Assembly: GCA_050942695.1 (NCBI GenBank)
Contig: JBMNNU010000006.1
Coordinates: forward strand, 1-26,173
Reading direction: 5' to 3'
DNA: 26,173 nucleotides
Origin: JBMNNU01 sp050942695
GTDB lineage: Bacteria; Chloroflexota; UBA6077
Both the position numbers and the translations under genes were made by a program. Below, piece by piece: positions 14,469-22,839 of the stretch. How positions within the stretch are numbered: position 1 is the stretch's first letter; each line of letters starts with the position of its first letter. The notes beneath the pieces are model-generated. The model was given only the letters and a program-made list of their open reading frames with translations. It did no database searches and was not told the DNA's origin.

Positions 14469-15101
14469 TTATTCCTGCTCCGCCACGTCGGGCTGCTTTA
14501 CAGCCTCGGAGCCAACCTTTGTGGGGCGAGGCCAAGGGGAGAGCATAGGCACACGCGCTCGGTACTCCTGATAGTCATGTCCAAACCGCTCTGCCAACAG
14601 CCGCTCTTCCTGGCTTGCCAACCAGTAGAAAAGCGGTAGCGCAACGATAAGATCGGCCAACAGCAGAGCCCAGCTCCAAAGGCCCAATCCAAGCCCAAGC
14701 CCGAGAGCCAACGTCCCTAGATAGATAGGATGGCGCACGAAAGCGTAGAGCCCCCGCCGTATTAATCGCTGCTCCGCCCACACCTCGACTCCCTCGGTCT
14801 GCTGGTCCCCCAGCTCCATCCTCGCCCTGGCAATTACAACTTCAGCCCCGATAGCGAGGAGGAGGCCGACAAACTGGAAGGGAAGGGCTATTAGGCTGGG
14901 AGGAAGCTGCCCCACACCCAAGAAAACAGCGGCTATCACAAGAGTTGGAAACAGCAGAGGAATAATTGCCGATAGATAGCTTACACGGGCCATCGCCCCC
15001 TTGACTTCCGAACGCTCCCGAGTCCGGCGCCGGCTGACCACCGTCTCTAACAGCCACACTAGAGCCACCAGCGCAGTTGACCAACTGATTATCACCGACA
15101 T
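14469..15101 (-). CDS. Isoprenylcysteine carboxyl methyltransferase-like membrane protein
   Basis: A 210-residue integral membrane protein of the ICMT/PEMT-like methyltransferase group. It shows about five hydrophobic segments and the family's C-terminal SAM-binding region: LIRRGLYAFVRHPIYLGTLALGLGLGL, then EERLLAERFGHDYQEYRARVPMLSPW (the E-E-x-x-L-x-x-x-F-G-x-x-Y-x-x-Y-x-x-x-V-P pattern). In bacteria such proteins methylate small lipid-like or unknown acceptors; the substrate is not predictable. The start is ATG at 15101, because GGAGG lies 7 nt upstream; two in-frame GTG codons just before are too close to that site. It ends 1 nt from the end of the YhaN-like gene on the other strand, leaving no room for a terminator between them. 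Confidence 0.82.
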   Translation of the reverse strand: MSVIISWSTALVALVWLLETVVSRRRTRERSEVKGAMARVSYLSAIIPLLFPTLVIAAVFLGVGQLPPSLIALPFQFVGLLLAIGAEVVIARARMELGDQQTEGVEVWAEQRLIRRGLYAFVRHPIYLGTLALGLGLGLGLWSWALLLADLIVALPLFYWLASQEERLLAERFGHDYQEYRARVPMLSPWPRPTKVGSEAVKQPDVAEQE

Positions 15102-15138
15102 CACCACGCCTCCAATGGAAAACTAATCCAAAACGATA

Positions 15139-15232
15139 GCTAACGAGCCTAGCAATCCTCAGACCATAATTTCTTCGAGGCGAGGCACCCCTCGCTCTCA
15201 CTGGCTCAACAATTGCTAGGATGCTCGTTAAC
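15139..15232. repeat. Interrupted long inverted repeat with nested hairpin
   Basis: TAACGAGCCTAGCAAT on the left (15141-15156) pairs with the complementary right arm (15212-15231), which carries a 3-nt insertion. Between them lies a second stem, GCGAGG (15180-15185) with CCTCGC (15190-15195). It occupies the divergent gap between the methyltransferase and the DASS transporter. It may be a non-autonomous mobile element or a structured leader; it encodes nothing visible. No convincing promoter for either neighbour was found in this 235-nt gap. Confidence 0.55.
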
Positions 15233-15336
15233 TCATCGCACTGCCAGGCAAGAGCCTATCTTGATAATCAACAATCCAAGCGAGAAAACAGATAGGGAAT
15301 AGCTAGAGAAACGCGGTCGGCAAACCTTGCCCACCC

Positions 15337-16737
15337 TTGCTACTCGCTTTGGTATGGGATGGTCTTTTGGTTGGGGCTAACACACGAAGGGTCGGTCTGT
15401 TCCTAGCGGCGATTATTCTGGGGATCGCGGCATCTCAGATCCCCTTCCCAGGTCTTTCGCTGGCCGGGCAGATCACTCTGGGTATCTTCATCACAGCGGC
15501 CATCCTCTGGATCACGGAGGCCGTGCCTCTCTTCATCACATCATTCGTTATCCTTTTTTCTGAGGTCGTCTTTTTAGGTTTACCGGGAGGGGCGCTTGGA
15601 TTGGCTGCTGGCGATTACGCCATCTTCTTCGCCCCCTTTTTCGACCCAATCATCGCTCTCTTCTTCGGTGGCTTCGTGCTGGGCATAGCCATGAGCAGGC
15701 ATCAACTGGATTCGATTACCGCTCAGGAGATCCTGCACCGTGTGGGAAATCGACCTCCCTGGATTCTGGCGGGGTTTATGGGAACTACCGCATTTCTATC
15801 CCTGTGGCTTTCAAACACGGCCACCACAGTATTGATGATCGCCGTCTTAATGCCGATCCTGCGGATGATGCCCGCACATGCCCCCTTCCGAAAAGCGCTG
15901 GTGCTGGGAATCCCCTTCGCAGCCAATATTGGAGGGATAGGCACCCCCATCGGCACCCCACCCAACGCCATCGCCATAGCCAATCTGGCTCGGGCGGGAT
16001 TCCGGATAAGCTTCCTGGAGTGGATGGTGTTGACCATCCCGGTTATGCTGGTGATCCTCGCCCTGACCTGGGGGCTTCTGCTGCTCTTCTTTCCGTCTGA
16101 AACCAGAAGCCTGACGCTTCGATTGCCTGCGACGCAGCCGCTCAACCGGACATCGTGGTTAGTCGTAGCCGTTTTCCTGATCACGGTAACGCTCTGGTTG
16201 ACTACACCGTGGCACGGGATCCCCGAGGGTGCTATCGCTCTCATCCCCGCGGTTGCTTTCTTTGGGACGGGGATACTGGAGACGCGAGATCTAGGACAGG
16301 TGGGTTGGGATGTACTGTTCATAGTGGGGGGTGGATTAGCGCTGGGCGTTGCCATGGATCAGAGCGGCCTATCCAGTTGGATCGTCTCTCAGATCAACCT
16401 GGCAGGATTGAACTTCATCAGCATCGTGTTGATCCTAGGAGGGGTAGCAGCGCTGATGACCACCTTCATCAGCAACAGCGCCACTGCAGCGCTGCTGATC
16501 CCTATCATCGTCGGTCTGGAGGATATATCACCAGTACCGGTGACTATCGCAGTCGCCTTGGCTGCGTCCATGTCGATGACACTACCTATCAGCACGCCAC
16601 CTAACGCAATCGCATACGGCACCGGCGAGATCCGCACTTCTGACATGATACGAGTAGGTGGCTTGATCACTGTGGCCAGCGTATTGTTGGTGGCAGTTGC
16701 GGCTACCACCTACTGGTCTATACTAGGGTTAAGATAA
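15337..16737 (+). CDS. DASS/SLC13 family anion transporter
   Basis: A membrane carrier of 466 residues with about 11 hydrophobic segments. The two inverted halves each carry the family's S-N-(T/S) signature: LSLWLSNTATTVLM (SNT at 159-161) followed by NIGGIGTPIGTPPNAIA (197-213), and TTFISNSATAALLIPI (SNS at 379-381) followed by MTLPISTPPNAIAYGTGEI. Family members usually carry di- or tricarboxylates or sulfate with sodium, or by exchange. It lies 38 nt before hutU on the same strand, so it may serve urocanate-histidine breakdown, for example by moving urocanate or glutamate; that is inference. The start is unclear: the frame opens after TAG at 15304 and offers TTG at 15337, 15349 and 15367, none with a strong ribosome site. 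Confidence 0.88.
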   Translation: MLLALVWDGLLVGANTRRVGLFLAAIILGIAASQIPFPGLSLAGQITLGIFITAAILWITEAVPLFITSFVILFSEVVFLGLPGGALGLAAGDYAIFFAPFFDPIIALFFGGFVLGIAMSRHQLDSITAQEILHRVGNRPPWILAGFMGTTAFLSLWLSNTATTVLMIAVLMPILRMMPAHAPFRKALVLGIPFAANIGGIGTPIGTPPNAIAIANLARAGFRISFLEWMVLTIPVMLVILALTWGLLLLFFPSETRSLTLRLPATQPLNRTSWLVVAVFLITVTLWLTTPWHGIPEGAIALIPAVAFFGTGILETRDLGQVGWDVLFIVGGGLALGVAMDQSGLSSWIVSQINLAGLNFISIVLILGGVAALMTTFISNSATAALLIPIIVGLEDISPVPVTIAVALAASMSMTLPISTPPNAIAYGTGEIRTSDMIRVGGLITVASVLLVAVAATTYWSILGLR

Positions 16738-16775
16738 GAGAAAATGCTGCCGATTTTTACTGAGGAGGTGCCGCT

Positions 16776-18443
16776 GTGACGTACACTGCTAGCGGACCAA
16801 GGATAGTCAGAGCGCCGCGCGGAACCGTATTGAGCTGTAAGGGGTGGGAGCAGGAAGCTGCCCTCAGGATGCTGATGAACAACCTGGACCCCGAGGTGGC
16901 AGAGCGGCCAGATGAGTTGGTGGTGTACGGTGGACGTGGACGAGCGGCGCGCTCCTGGGATGCCTTCGAAGCCATCGTACGGGAGTTGAAGCGACTAGAA
17001 AACGACGAGACGCTACTGGTGCAGAGCGGGAAGCCGGTGACGGTTTTCCGCACACACCAAGATGCTCCAAGGGTGCTGATTGCGAACTCCAACCTGGTGC
17101 CCCACTGGGCTACCTGGGCGGAATTCGATCGACTTGAGGCGATGGGCCTCACAATGTACGGCCAGATGACCGCCGGAAGCTGGATATACATCGGCAGCCA
17201 GGGGATCGTCCAGGGGACTTATGAAACGCTCGCAGCCGCAGCCGATCTCCACTTCGGGGGCACCCTGAGGGGGCGGCTGGTGCTGACGGCGGGACTGGGC
17301 GGTATGGGCGGGGCTCAGCCCCTCGCGATCACTATGAACGGCGGGGTCGCTCTGATAGCCGAGGTGGACACCGCACGAATCCAACGCAGGGTGGATACAG
17401 GCTACCTGGATAGCTGGACAACGGATATCGATCAGGCGTTGGATGCAGCCCTCCAGGCGAAAGCGCTGGGACGCCCCATATCGATAGCAGTTCTGGCCAA
17501 CGCTGCCGACCTGGCCGCTACCCTTTTGAGTCGTGGGCTATTACCAGATATAGTCACCGACCAGACCCCCGCGCACGATCCATCTATGTACGTGCCGCAG
17601 GGTTTGACCGTAGCTCAGGCCGATGAGCTACGGCGAAACGACCGGGATCGTTATCTGGAGCTGGCTTATCGATCTATAGGCGAGCAGGTCAAGGCGATGG
17701 TGGAGTTCGTTCGACGCGGCGCCCTGGTCTTCGATTATGGCAACAACCTGCGGGAGCGAGGCAAAGAGGCCGGCGTTGAGGATGCGTTCAGCTATCCGGG
17801 CTTCGTTCCGGCTTTCATCCGCCCCCTGTTCTGTCGCGGCAAGGGGCCATTCCGCTGGGTCGCTCTCTCAGGCGATCCGGAGGACATCTATCGCACCGAC
17901 CAGGCGATCCTGCGACTCTTTCCTGAAAACGAGAGCCTGAAGCGCTGGATCACCCTGGCACAGCAGCGGATCAGGTTTCAGGGGCTGCCGGCTCGCATCT
18001 GTTGGCTGGGCTACGGCGAGAGAGATAGGGCTGGGCTGGAGTTCAACCGGATGGTGCGGGAAGGGGAGCTGTCGGGTCCAATCGTGATCGGTCGCGATCA
18101 TCTGGATGCTGGCTCCGTAGCCTCACCCTTCCGGGAGACGGAATCGATGAGAGACGGCTCCGACGCCATCGCCGATTGGGCTCTGTTGAACGCCATGGTA
18201 AATACGGCGGCGGGCGGAAGCTGGGTTAGCTTCCACCATGGAGGCGGCGTCGGCATGGGATACAGCCTCCATGCCGGTATGGTAGTGGTTGCCGACGGGA
18301 GCGAGCGCGCGGAGCGAAAGCTCGCCCGAGTGCTTAAAACCGACCCAGGGCTGGGGGTGGTGCGCCACGCCGACGCGGGTTACCCCGAGGCGCTGGAGAC
18401 GGCGAAGGAGATGGGGATTAGATTGCCGATGGAGGAAGTATAG
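16776..18443 (+). CDS. hutU: Urocanate hydratase
   Basis: Urocanase adds water to urocanate to give imidazolonepropionate, the second step of histidine degradation, using tightly bound NAD+ as an electrophile. The 555-residue product has the usual full length. The NAD-binding stretch TAGLGGMGGAQPLA is at 171-184. FCRGKGPFRWVALSGDPED is at about 352-370, and C409 in LPARICWLGYGERDRAG corresponds to the catalytic cysteine (Cys410 in Pseudomonas putida). The N-terminal RAPRGTVLSCKGWEQEAALRMLMNNLDPEVAE is also typical. The start is GTG with GAGGAGG 7 nt upstream. It is followed by hutI after a 79-nt gap holding a strong hairpin. No histidine ammonia-lyase is present in the window. Confidence 0.97.
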   Translation: MTYTASGPRIVRAPRGTVLSCKGWEQEAALRMLMNNLDPEVAERPDELVVYGGRGRAARSWDAFEAIVRELKRLENDETLLVQSGKPVTVFRTHQDAPRVLIANSNLVPHWATWAEFDRLEAMGLTMYGQMTAGSWIYIGSQGIVQGTYETLAAAADLHFGGTLRGRLVLTAGLGGMGGAQPLAITMNGGVALIAEVDTARIQRRVDTGYLDSWTTDIDQALDAALQAKALGRPISIAVLANAADLAATLLSRGLLPDIVTDQTPAHDPSMYVPQGLTVAQADELRRNDRDRYLELAYRSIGEQVKAMVEFVRRGALVFDYGNNLRERGKEAGVEDAFSYPGFVPAFIRPLFCRGKGPFRWVALSGDPEDIYRTDQAILRLFPENESLKRWITLAQQRIRFQGLPARICWLGYGERDRAGLEFNRMVREGELSGPIVIGRDHLDAGSVASPFRETESMRDGSDAIADWALLNAMVNTAAGGSWVSFHHGGGVGMGYSLHAGMVVVADGSERAERKLARVLKTDPGLGVVRHADAGYPEALETAKEMGIRLPMEEV

Positions 18444-18450
18444 ACGGGAG

Positions 18451-18486
18451 CAAATTTCTCTCCCACTGCGGTGGGAGAGAAATTTG
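18451..18486. repeat. Perfect 16-bp hairpin inside the hut operon
   Basis: CAAATTTCTCTCCCAC (18451-18466) pairs perfectly with 18471-18486 around a TGCG loop. It lies 7 nt after the hutU stop, where it could stabilise the upstream message or partly terminate transcription. A T-rich tail is absent. The compact, symmetric form suggests a dispersed REP-like hairpin rather than a dedicated terminator. Confidence 0.7.
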
Positions 18487-18522
18487 TGAGGGCCTCCTCG
18501 AGGGAGAGTAAACAGCCATCAG

Positions 18523-19809
18523 ATGAAACCAGTCTCGCTGATAATCGAAAACGCCTCTGAGCTGGTCACCGTTGCCGGTGGGCCTGGGCCTCGCCGTGGC
18601 AGAGAACAGGGTGAGTTGGGCATAGTCTACGATGGCGCCGTGGCTGTGGGCGCCGATGGGCGGATAATCGCCGTGGGGCCCACACCCGAAGTGCGGGCAA
18701 CTGTGATCGCAACGCAGGAGACCCGCGTGATCGACGCTTCTGACAAAACGGTGCTCCCCGGATTCGTGGATCCACACACCCACGCAGTCTTTGGGGGGGA
18801 CCGGATCGACGAGTTCGCCAGGCGATTGGCAGGGGCGGACTATATGGACATCCTTGCCAGGGGTGGCGGGATACTGAACACAGTAAAGGCGACGCGAGCA
18901 GCCTCGCTGGATGAGTTGGAGGAGAAGTCCAGGAGCTTCTTCCACGAAATGCTGAGCCACGGAACGACCACGGTAGAGGTGAAAAGTGGCTACGGCCTCA
19001 ACTTGATAGACGAGCTGAAGATGCTGCGGGTGGCGGAGTCGCTATCCATGGAAGGCCCGATCACCGTGGTGCCTACCTTCCTGGGCGCCCATGCCGTTCC
19101 ACCGGAGTTCCAGGGGAAGCCAGAAGCCTACCTGGACTTTCTGATCGAACGGGCGATACCTTGGGTCGCGCACGAAGCGACCGCCTGGTTCTGCGACGTC
19201 TTCTGTGAGCGAGGCGTATTCACCGTGGAGCAAAGCCGCCGTGTGTTGCTGGCAGCCCGCGATCGGGACCTCGGATTGAAAATCCACGCCAACCAGAAAT
19301 CTGCCTCCGGAGGCGCGCGCTTGGCCGCAGAGCTTGACGTCGTTTCGGCCGATCACCTGGAGCACATCACCGATCCGGAGATAGAAGCCCTGGCCAGGGT
19401 GAACACGGTGGCGGTGTTGCTGCCTGGAGCGACATTTATGCTGATGGAGAGCGTACAGCCCCCGGCCCGTCGGCTGATCGAGCATGGTGTTCCAGTGGCG
19501 CTTGCAACAGATTTCAATCCCGGCACATCCCCCATACTTTCCATGCCGTTGATCATCGGGCTGGCATCTGTACGAAGATGGCTCACCCCTGCGGAGGCCA
19601 TTGTGGCCTCCACCATCAACGCCGCCCACGCGGTAAAGCTGGGTGAGGAGATTGGCAGCCTGGAGCAGGGGAAGCAGGCCGATATGGTGATCCTGGATGC
19701 GCCAACCCATCTGCACCTCATTTACTGGTTCGGACGAAACCTGGTGCAGACAGTCATCAAGGGCGGCAAAGTCGTGTGGCAATCAAATATGATTTCAGAA
19801 GGTTGGTAG
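18523..19809 (+). CDS. hutI: Imidazolonepropionase
   Basis: HutI opens the imidazolone ring to form N-formimino-L-glutamate, the third step of histidine degradation. The 428-residue amidohydrolase has the metal-binding H85-T-H87 in GFVDPHTHAVFGG, then VEVKSGYGL, GAHAVPPEF, H255 in KIHANQ, H278 in ADHLEH, and D330 in ATDFNPGTSP; all are typical of the family and place the metal ligands as in the Bacillus enzyme. It lies between hutU and ftcD in the same direction. The ribosome site of ATG 18523 is poor (GGGAGAG about 13 nt away), so translation may be weaker or coupled. It is cytoplasmic. Confidence 0.96.
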   Translation: MKPVSLIIENASELVTVAGGPGPRRGREQGELGIVYDGAVAVGADGRIIAVGPTPEVRATVIATQETRVIDASDKTVLPGFVDPHTHAVFGGDRIDEFARRLAGADYMDILARGGGILNTVKATRAASLDELEEKSRSFFHEMLSHGTTTVEVKSGYGLNLIDELKMLRVAESLSMEGPITVVPTFLGAHAVPPEFQGKPEAYLDFLIERAIPWVAHEATAWFCDVFCERGVFTVEQSRRVLLAARDRDLGLKIHANQKSASGGARLAAELDVVSADHLEHITDPEIEALARVNTVAVLLPGATFMLMESVQPPARRLIEHGVPVALATDFNPGTSPILSMPLIIGLASVRRWLTPAEAIVASTINAAHAVKLGEEIGSLEQGKQADMVILDAPTHLHLIYWFGRNLVQTVIKGGKVVWQSNMISEGW

Positions 19810-19854
19810 GAGTCTTTTGCTCGTGCGGAGTCAAAGACGACAGGAGGCATATTC

Positions 19855-21348
19855 ATGGCTGCTCTGGTAGAGTGTGTGCCCAACTTCAGTGAGGGTAGAG
19901 ACACCGCAGTAGTAGGCAGGATCGTAGAGGCAATGGTCGCAGTGCAGGGGGTGCGGCTCCTGGATAGGAGCGTGGACCCCGGCCATAATCGGGCGGTGGT
20001 GACTATCCTCGGCAGCCCGAACGCCGTTGCAGAATCAGCCTTCAGGGGTGTAGCTGAGGCGGCCAAACTGATCGACATGCGATCCCACCGCGGGGAACAC
20101 CCCCGCATGGGCGCCGCAGATGTGGTGCCCTTCGTGCCGATGCACGGCATTACTATGGAAGAGTGCGTTGAACTGGCACGGCGGGTCGGAGAGAGGATCG
20201 GCCGAGAGCTATCCATCCCTGTCTTCCTGTACGAGGAGGCCGCGACCCGCCCGGAACGGCGAAACCTGGCTGAGGTCCGGGCTCCCCAGTTCGAGAAGCT
20301 GCCCTCGCTGATTGGCACAGTCCCATCTCACGATCCCGATTTCGGGCCGAAGGCTATGCACCCCACTGCGGGCGCGGTGGCAGTGGGAGCCCGGCCACCG
20401 CTAGTAGCCTACAACGTCTATCTCAACACCGACGACGTGAACATAGCGAAGGCGATAGCCAGGGCGGTGCGCCACCAGACGGGTGGGTTACGCTACGTCA
20501 AAGCGCTCGGCATCGGAGCCAACGAAAAGGGACGGGTCCACGTATCTATGAACCTCACCAACACCGCTGCCACCCCTATCCATAGGGTGTTGGAGATGAT
20601 CCGCTCCGAGGCAGCTCGGTACGGGGTAGCTGTAGTGGAGAGCGAGGTCGTAGGTCTGCTCTCGGCCGATGCCCTGCTGGACGCTGCCGAGCACTACCTT
20701 CAGCTTAACTCCTTCTCCCGCTCTCAATTGCTGGAGTACCGCCTGCTGGAGGAGCAGGAAGAATCCGTCTCCGGCTTTGTCGACCGCGTGGCCTCTAGCG
20801 ATGCGGCTCCCGGCGGAGGCAGTGTGGCAGCCCTGATTGGTGCGCTGGCATCGGCGCTGGTCGTGATGGTGTCTCGCCTAACCCTGGGGCGAAAGCGGTT
20901 CGCCCAGGTGGAAGATCAGGTGAAGGATCTGGAGTCACGAGCAGAGACATTGCGAAGCCGCCTGCAACAGTTGGTAGAGGATGACTCGGCCGCCTACACC
21001 GCTTACATGGATGCCTATCGCCAGGCAAAAGGGGGCGGTGAAGAGGCGAAAGCGGCGTTGAAAGATGCCTCCCTACGGATCACCCAGATTCCGTTGGAGA
21101 GCGCCCGAGCGGCCATCGAAGCGATGGAGTTGGCGCTGAAGGCAGCCGATGTCGGAAACCCAGCGGCTCGCACCGACGCCCTCGTCGCCGCACTGGCGGC
21201 TCACGCGGCTACTCTAGGATCGGTGCTCAACGTCAGGGTCAATATCTCCTCCCTCCAATCTGAACAGAACCCCGGCGCGTACGAGGCGGAGGCCTCCCGC
21301 CTGGAGCAACAGGCCGCCACCCTGCTTGCGATGCTTCCGCGAGAGTAG
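19855..21348 (+). CDS. ftcD: Fused glutamate formiminotransferase / formiminotetrahydrofolate cyclodeaminase
   Basis: A bifunctional enzyme that passes the formimino group of formiminoglutamate to tetrahydrofolate, yielding glutamate, and then cyclises it to methenyl-tetrahydrofolate with release of ammonia. The 497-residue protein has, in order, the N-terminal transferase subdomain (1-180, VECVPNFSEGRD at the start and H82 in SHRGEHPRMGAADV as the probable catalytic base), the C-terminal transferase subdomain (about 181-295, GARPPLVAYNVYLNT) and a cyclodeaminase domain (about 305-497, VDRVASSDAAPGGGSVAALIGALASALVVMV). It is organised like the mammalian protein. The start is ATG with AGGAGG 7 nt upstream. 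It completes the three-gene hut set and links histidine breakdown to one-carbon metabolism. Confidence 0.96.
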   Translation: MAALVECVPNFSEGRDTAVVGRIVEAMVAVQGVRLLDRSVDPGHNRAVVTILGSPNAVAESAFRGVAEAAKLIDMRSHRGEHPRMGAADVVPFVPMHGITMEECVELARRVGERIGRELSIPVFLYEEAATRPERRNLAEVRAPQFEKLPSLIGTVPSHDPDFGPKAMHPTAGAVAVGARPPLVAYNVYLNTDDVNIAKAIARAVRHQTGGLRYVKALGIGANEKGRVHVSMNLTNTAATPIHRVLEMIRSEAARYGVAVVESEVVGLLSADALLDAAEHYLQLNSFSRSQLLEYRLLEEQEESVSGFVDRVASSDAAPGGGSVAALIGALASALVVMVSRLTLGRKRFAQVEDQVKDLESRAETLRSRLQQLVEDDSAAYTAYMDAYRQAKGGGEEAKAALKDASLRITQIPLESARAAIEAMELALKAADVGNPAARTDALVAALAAHAATLGSVLNVRVNISSLQSEQNPGAYEAEASRLEQQAATLLAMLPRE

Positions 21349-21382
21349 TAGCGCCCGCAGCAATCCAGGGTTGTGTAGGGCC

Positions 21383-21410
21383 TTGCCAACCAGAGAGATG
21401 GGGCTATAAT
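21383..21410 (+). promoter_or_regulatory. Promoter of the Uma2-family gene
   Basis: TTGCCA (21383-21388), a 16-nt spacer and a perfect TATAAT (21405-21410). AGGAGG follows at 21417-21422, so the leader would be very short, about 12 nt before the start codon. This separates the gene from the hut operon. Confidence 0.6.
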
Positions 21411-21428
21411 TGGTCCAGGAGGTCCGCA

Positions 21429-21992
21429 ATGGCACTCGAGCTGAAGAGACGTCGCTTCACCGTGGATGAATATCACCAGATGGCCCAGGCCGGCATACTC
21501 GACGAGGATGACCGCCTCGAACTGATCGATGGGGAGATAGTCGAGATGACACCGATTGGAGCCCGCCACGCAGAGTGTGTTGACCGTTTGACCGACCTCT
21601 TCTTTCACACTCTCGGCAACGCTGCTCGAGTACGCGTGCAGAACCCTGTTCGCCTAGATGAACACTCGGAGCCGCAGCCTGACATTGCATTGGTTCATCG
21701 AAAGCCTGGGCTTTACGCTTCGGGACACCCAACTCCAGAGGACATCTTTCTACTAGTCGAAGTTGCCGAGACATCCTCTGAGCCCGACCGACGGGTAAAG
21801 GTGCCACTCTATGCCCGAAGCGGGATCCCCGAGGTATGGCTCGTAGACCTGGAGCAGGAAACCATTACCGCTTACCTGGACCCAAGCTCCGATGGCTATC
21901 GAACAGCCCGGGTCTTCCGTCGCGGCGAGTCCCTCGCCCCGAGCGCCTTCCCCGATCGGCCTATCTCCATCAACGATATTCTTCCAGAGTAG
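21429..21992 (+). CDS. Uma2 family (DUF820) putative endonuclease
   Basis: A 187-residue protein with the PD-(D/E)xK nuclease-like fold of the Uma2 family, common in cyanobacteria and Chloroflexota. The family pattern is clear: RFTVDEYHQMAQAGILDEDDRLELIDGEIVEM at the start, then EPQPDIALV (D85), IFLLVEVAETSSEPDRRVKVPLYARSGIPEVWLVDL with E111 and K124 as the likely catalytic acidic residue and lysine. The start is ATG with AGGAGG 6 nt upstream and a near-perfect promoter. Its role is unknown; family members often occur in many copies and are sometimes suspected of being mobile or toxin-like, which this single copy cannot show. A 24-codon open frame at 22020-22094 follows but has no ribosome site. 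Confidence 0.9.
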   Translation: MALELKRRRFTVDEYHQMAQAGILDEDDRLELIDGEIVEMTPIGARHAECVDRLTDLFFHTLGNAARVRVQNPVRLDEHSEPQPDIALVHRKPGLYASGHPTPEDIFLLVEVAETSSEPDRRVKVPLYARSGIPEVWLVDLEQETITAYLDPSSDGYRTARVFRRGESLAPSAFPDRPISINDILPE

Positions 21993-22136
21993 TCCACGTT
22001 ACCCGTAATTTGCAGATCATGCCTAAACCCCTGCCGGAAGAAGACCCTGCAGTTCGCAGGAAGCTTTACCGGTTCCTGTTCATAACTGGATAACGTCGCT
22101 GTTCTAAACCTGGTTAAGGGTGAGAACTTCCGCCAG

Positions 22137-22595
22137 CTACCCGAGCTTAACCTTGACCAGGATCTTCCGGATTTCTCCAGGGGTATCGAGATGCCTCGCC
22201 GGGGAGTGTGGATCGTTGGGCAGGAAAAGCGCGAACTGGCCGGGCTTCAGCTTGAAGCTCTGGTAATCCTGAGGGGTATCGAAAAAGATCACATCCTTCT
22301 CCGGGTTATACTCCTTACAAGGCACCATCCCAGGCAGAGGCGCCCAGCCAATAGCCTCTTCTCCTGAGACCAGGTAGTGTATGTCCACGTAGCGGTAATG
22401 GGTTTCGAAGGGCGAGCTCGCGATAGGCTCGGACTGGACACGCATGACCCTGGCAAAAATATCCCGGCCCTCGATCGGATACTCGCCCTCAGGTAGTTGC
22501 AACCAGGACTTCTCCTCGAGATAGCGGAAAGCTGTAGCAAGCCTGGGTGAAATACCGGCGTAGCCGGCCCAGTTGGAAAGCTCGTCTATGATCAT
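22137..22595 (-). CDS. YhcH/YjgK/YiaL family protein
   Basis: A 152-residue cupin-like protein of the YhcH/YiaL (DUF386) family, related to the beta subunit of evolved beta-galactosidase and to sugar-processing proteins of sialic acid clusters. Landmarks are FETHYRYVDIHYLVSGEEAIGW (about 63-84, with E64, H66 and H73 as candidate metal ligands), the YNPEKDVIFFD segment and FALFLPNDPHSPARH (about 121-135, H130). The start is ATG 22595 with AAAGGGG about 9 nt upstream; a longer frame starting 39 nt earlier lacks a ribosome site. No sialic acid or other sugar catabolic gene is nearby, so the substrate is unknown. It is the last minus-strand gene after dcd, probably with its own promoter. Confidence 0.88.
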   Translation of the reverse strand: MIIDELSNWAGYAGISPRLATAFRYLEEKSWLQLPEGEYPIEGRDIFARVMRVQSEPIASSPFETHYRYVDIHYLVSGEEAIGWAPLPGMVPCKEYNPEKDVIFFDTPQDYQSFKLKPGQFALFLPNDPHSPARHLDTPGEIRKILVKVKLG

Positions 22596-22839
22596 ACTTG
22601 AACACCCCTTTCTGCTCAGCTCGATAGGCCGCAATAGCGTATCTGAATCAGGCTATGTCTCTTCGCCAGCTTCAGGTAGTCTTCCACTGAAAATGGGGTG
22701 CTTCCCCAATTTCATAAGCGGTTGGTGCACCGAAGGTGCATAGATAATTCCCGAGAAGGCACGAAGATGTCAACACCTCTCGAGGCAGAATGCTCGATGG
22801 ATAAGGCCAAAATTTGTTTCTCTCCGCCCCCCGTCTCCG
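22596..22839. other. Gap between dcd and the YhcH-family gene, with possible minus-strand promoter
   Basis: No gene is convincing here. On the minus strand a perfect TTGACA (22773-22768) is followed after 18 nt by the weak AATTAT (22749-22744), a possible promoter for the YhcH-family gene. Two small hairpins follow: TGCACC/GGTGCA with a GAA loop (22726-22740), and TGGGG/CCCCA (22694-22708). Confidence 0.35.

Noticed and set aside
15723..16355. 210-codon minus-strand frame over the DASS transporter
   Set aside because: It is a low-complexity shadow, antisense to conserved SNT and GTPPNA motifs.
18418..18960. 180-codon minus-strand frame over hutI, with a hairpin-derived end
   Set aside because: It is antisense to a clearly conserved enzyme, and part of its sequence is just the translation of the 16-bp hairpin. 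No family resemblance.
22020..22094. Short 24-codon frame after the Uma2 gene
   Set aside because: No ribosome site, no promoter and no recognisable product; it may be chance or a decayed remnant.
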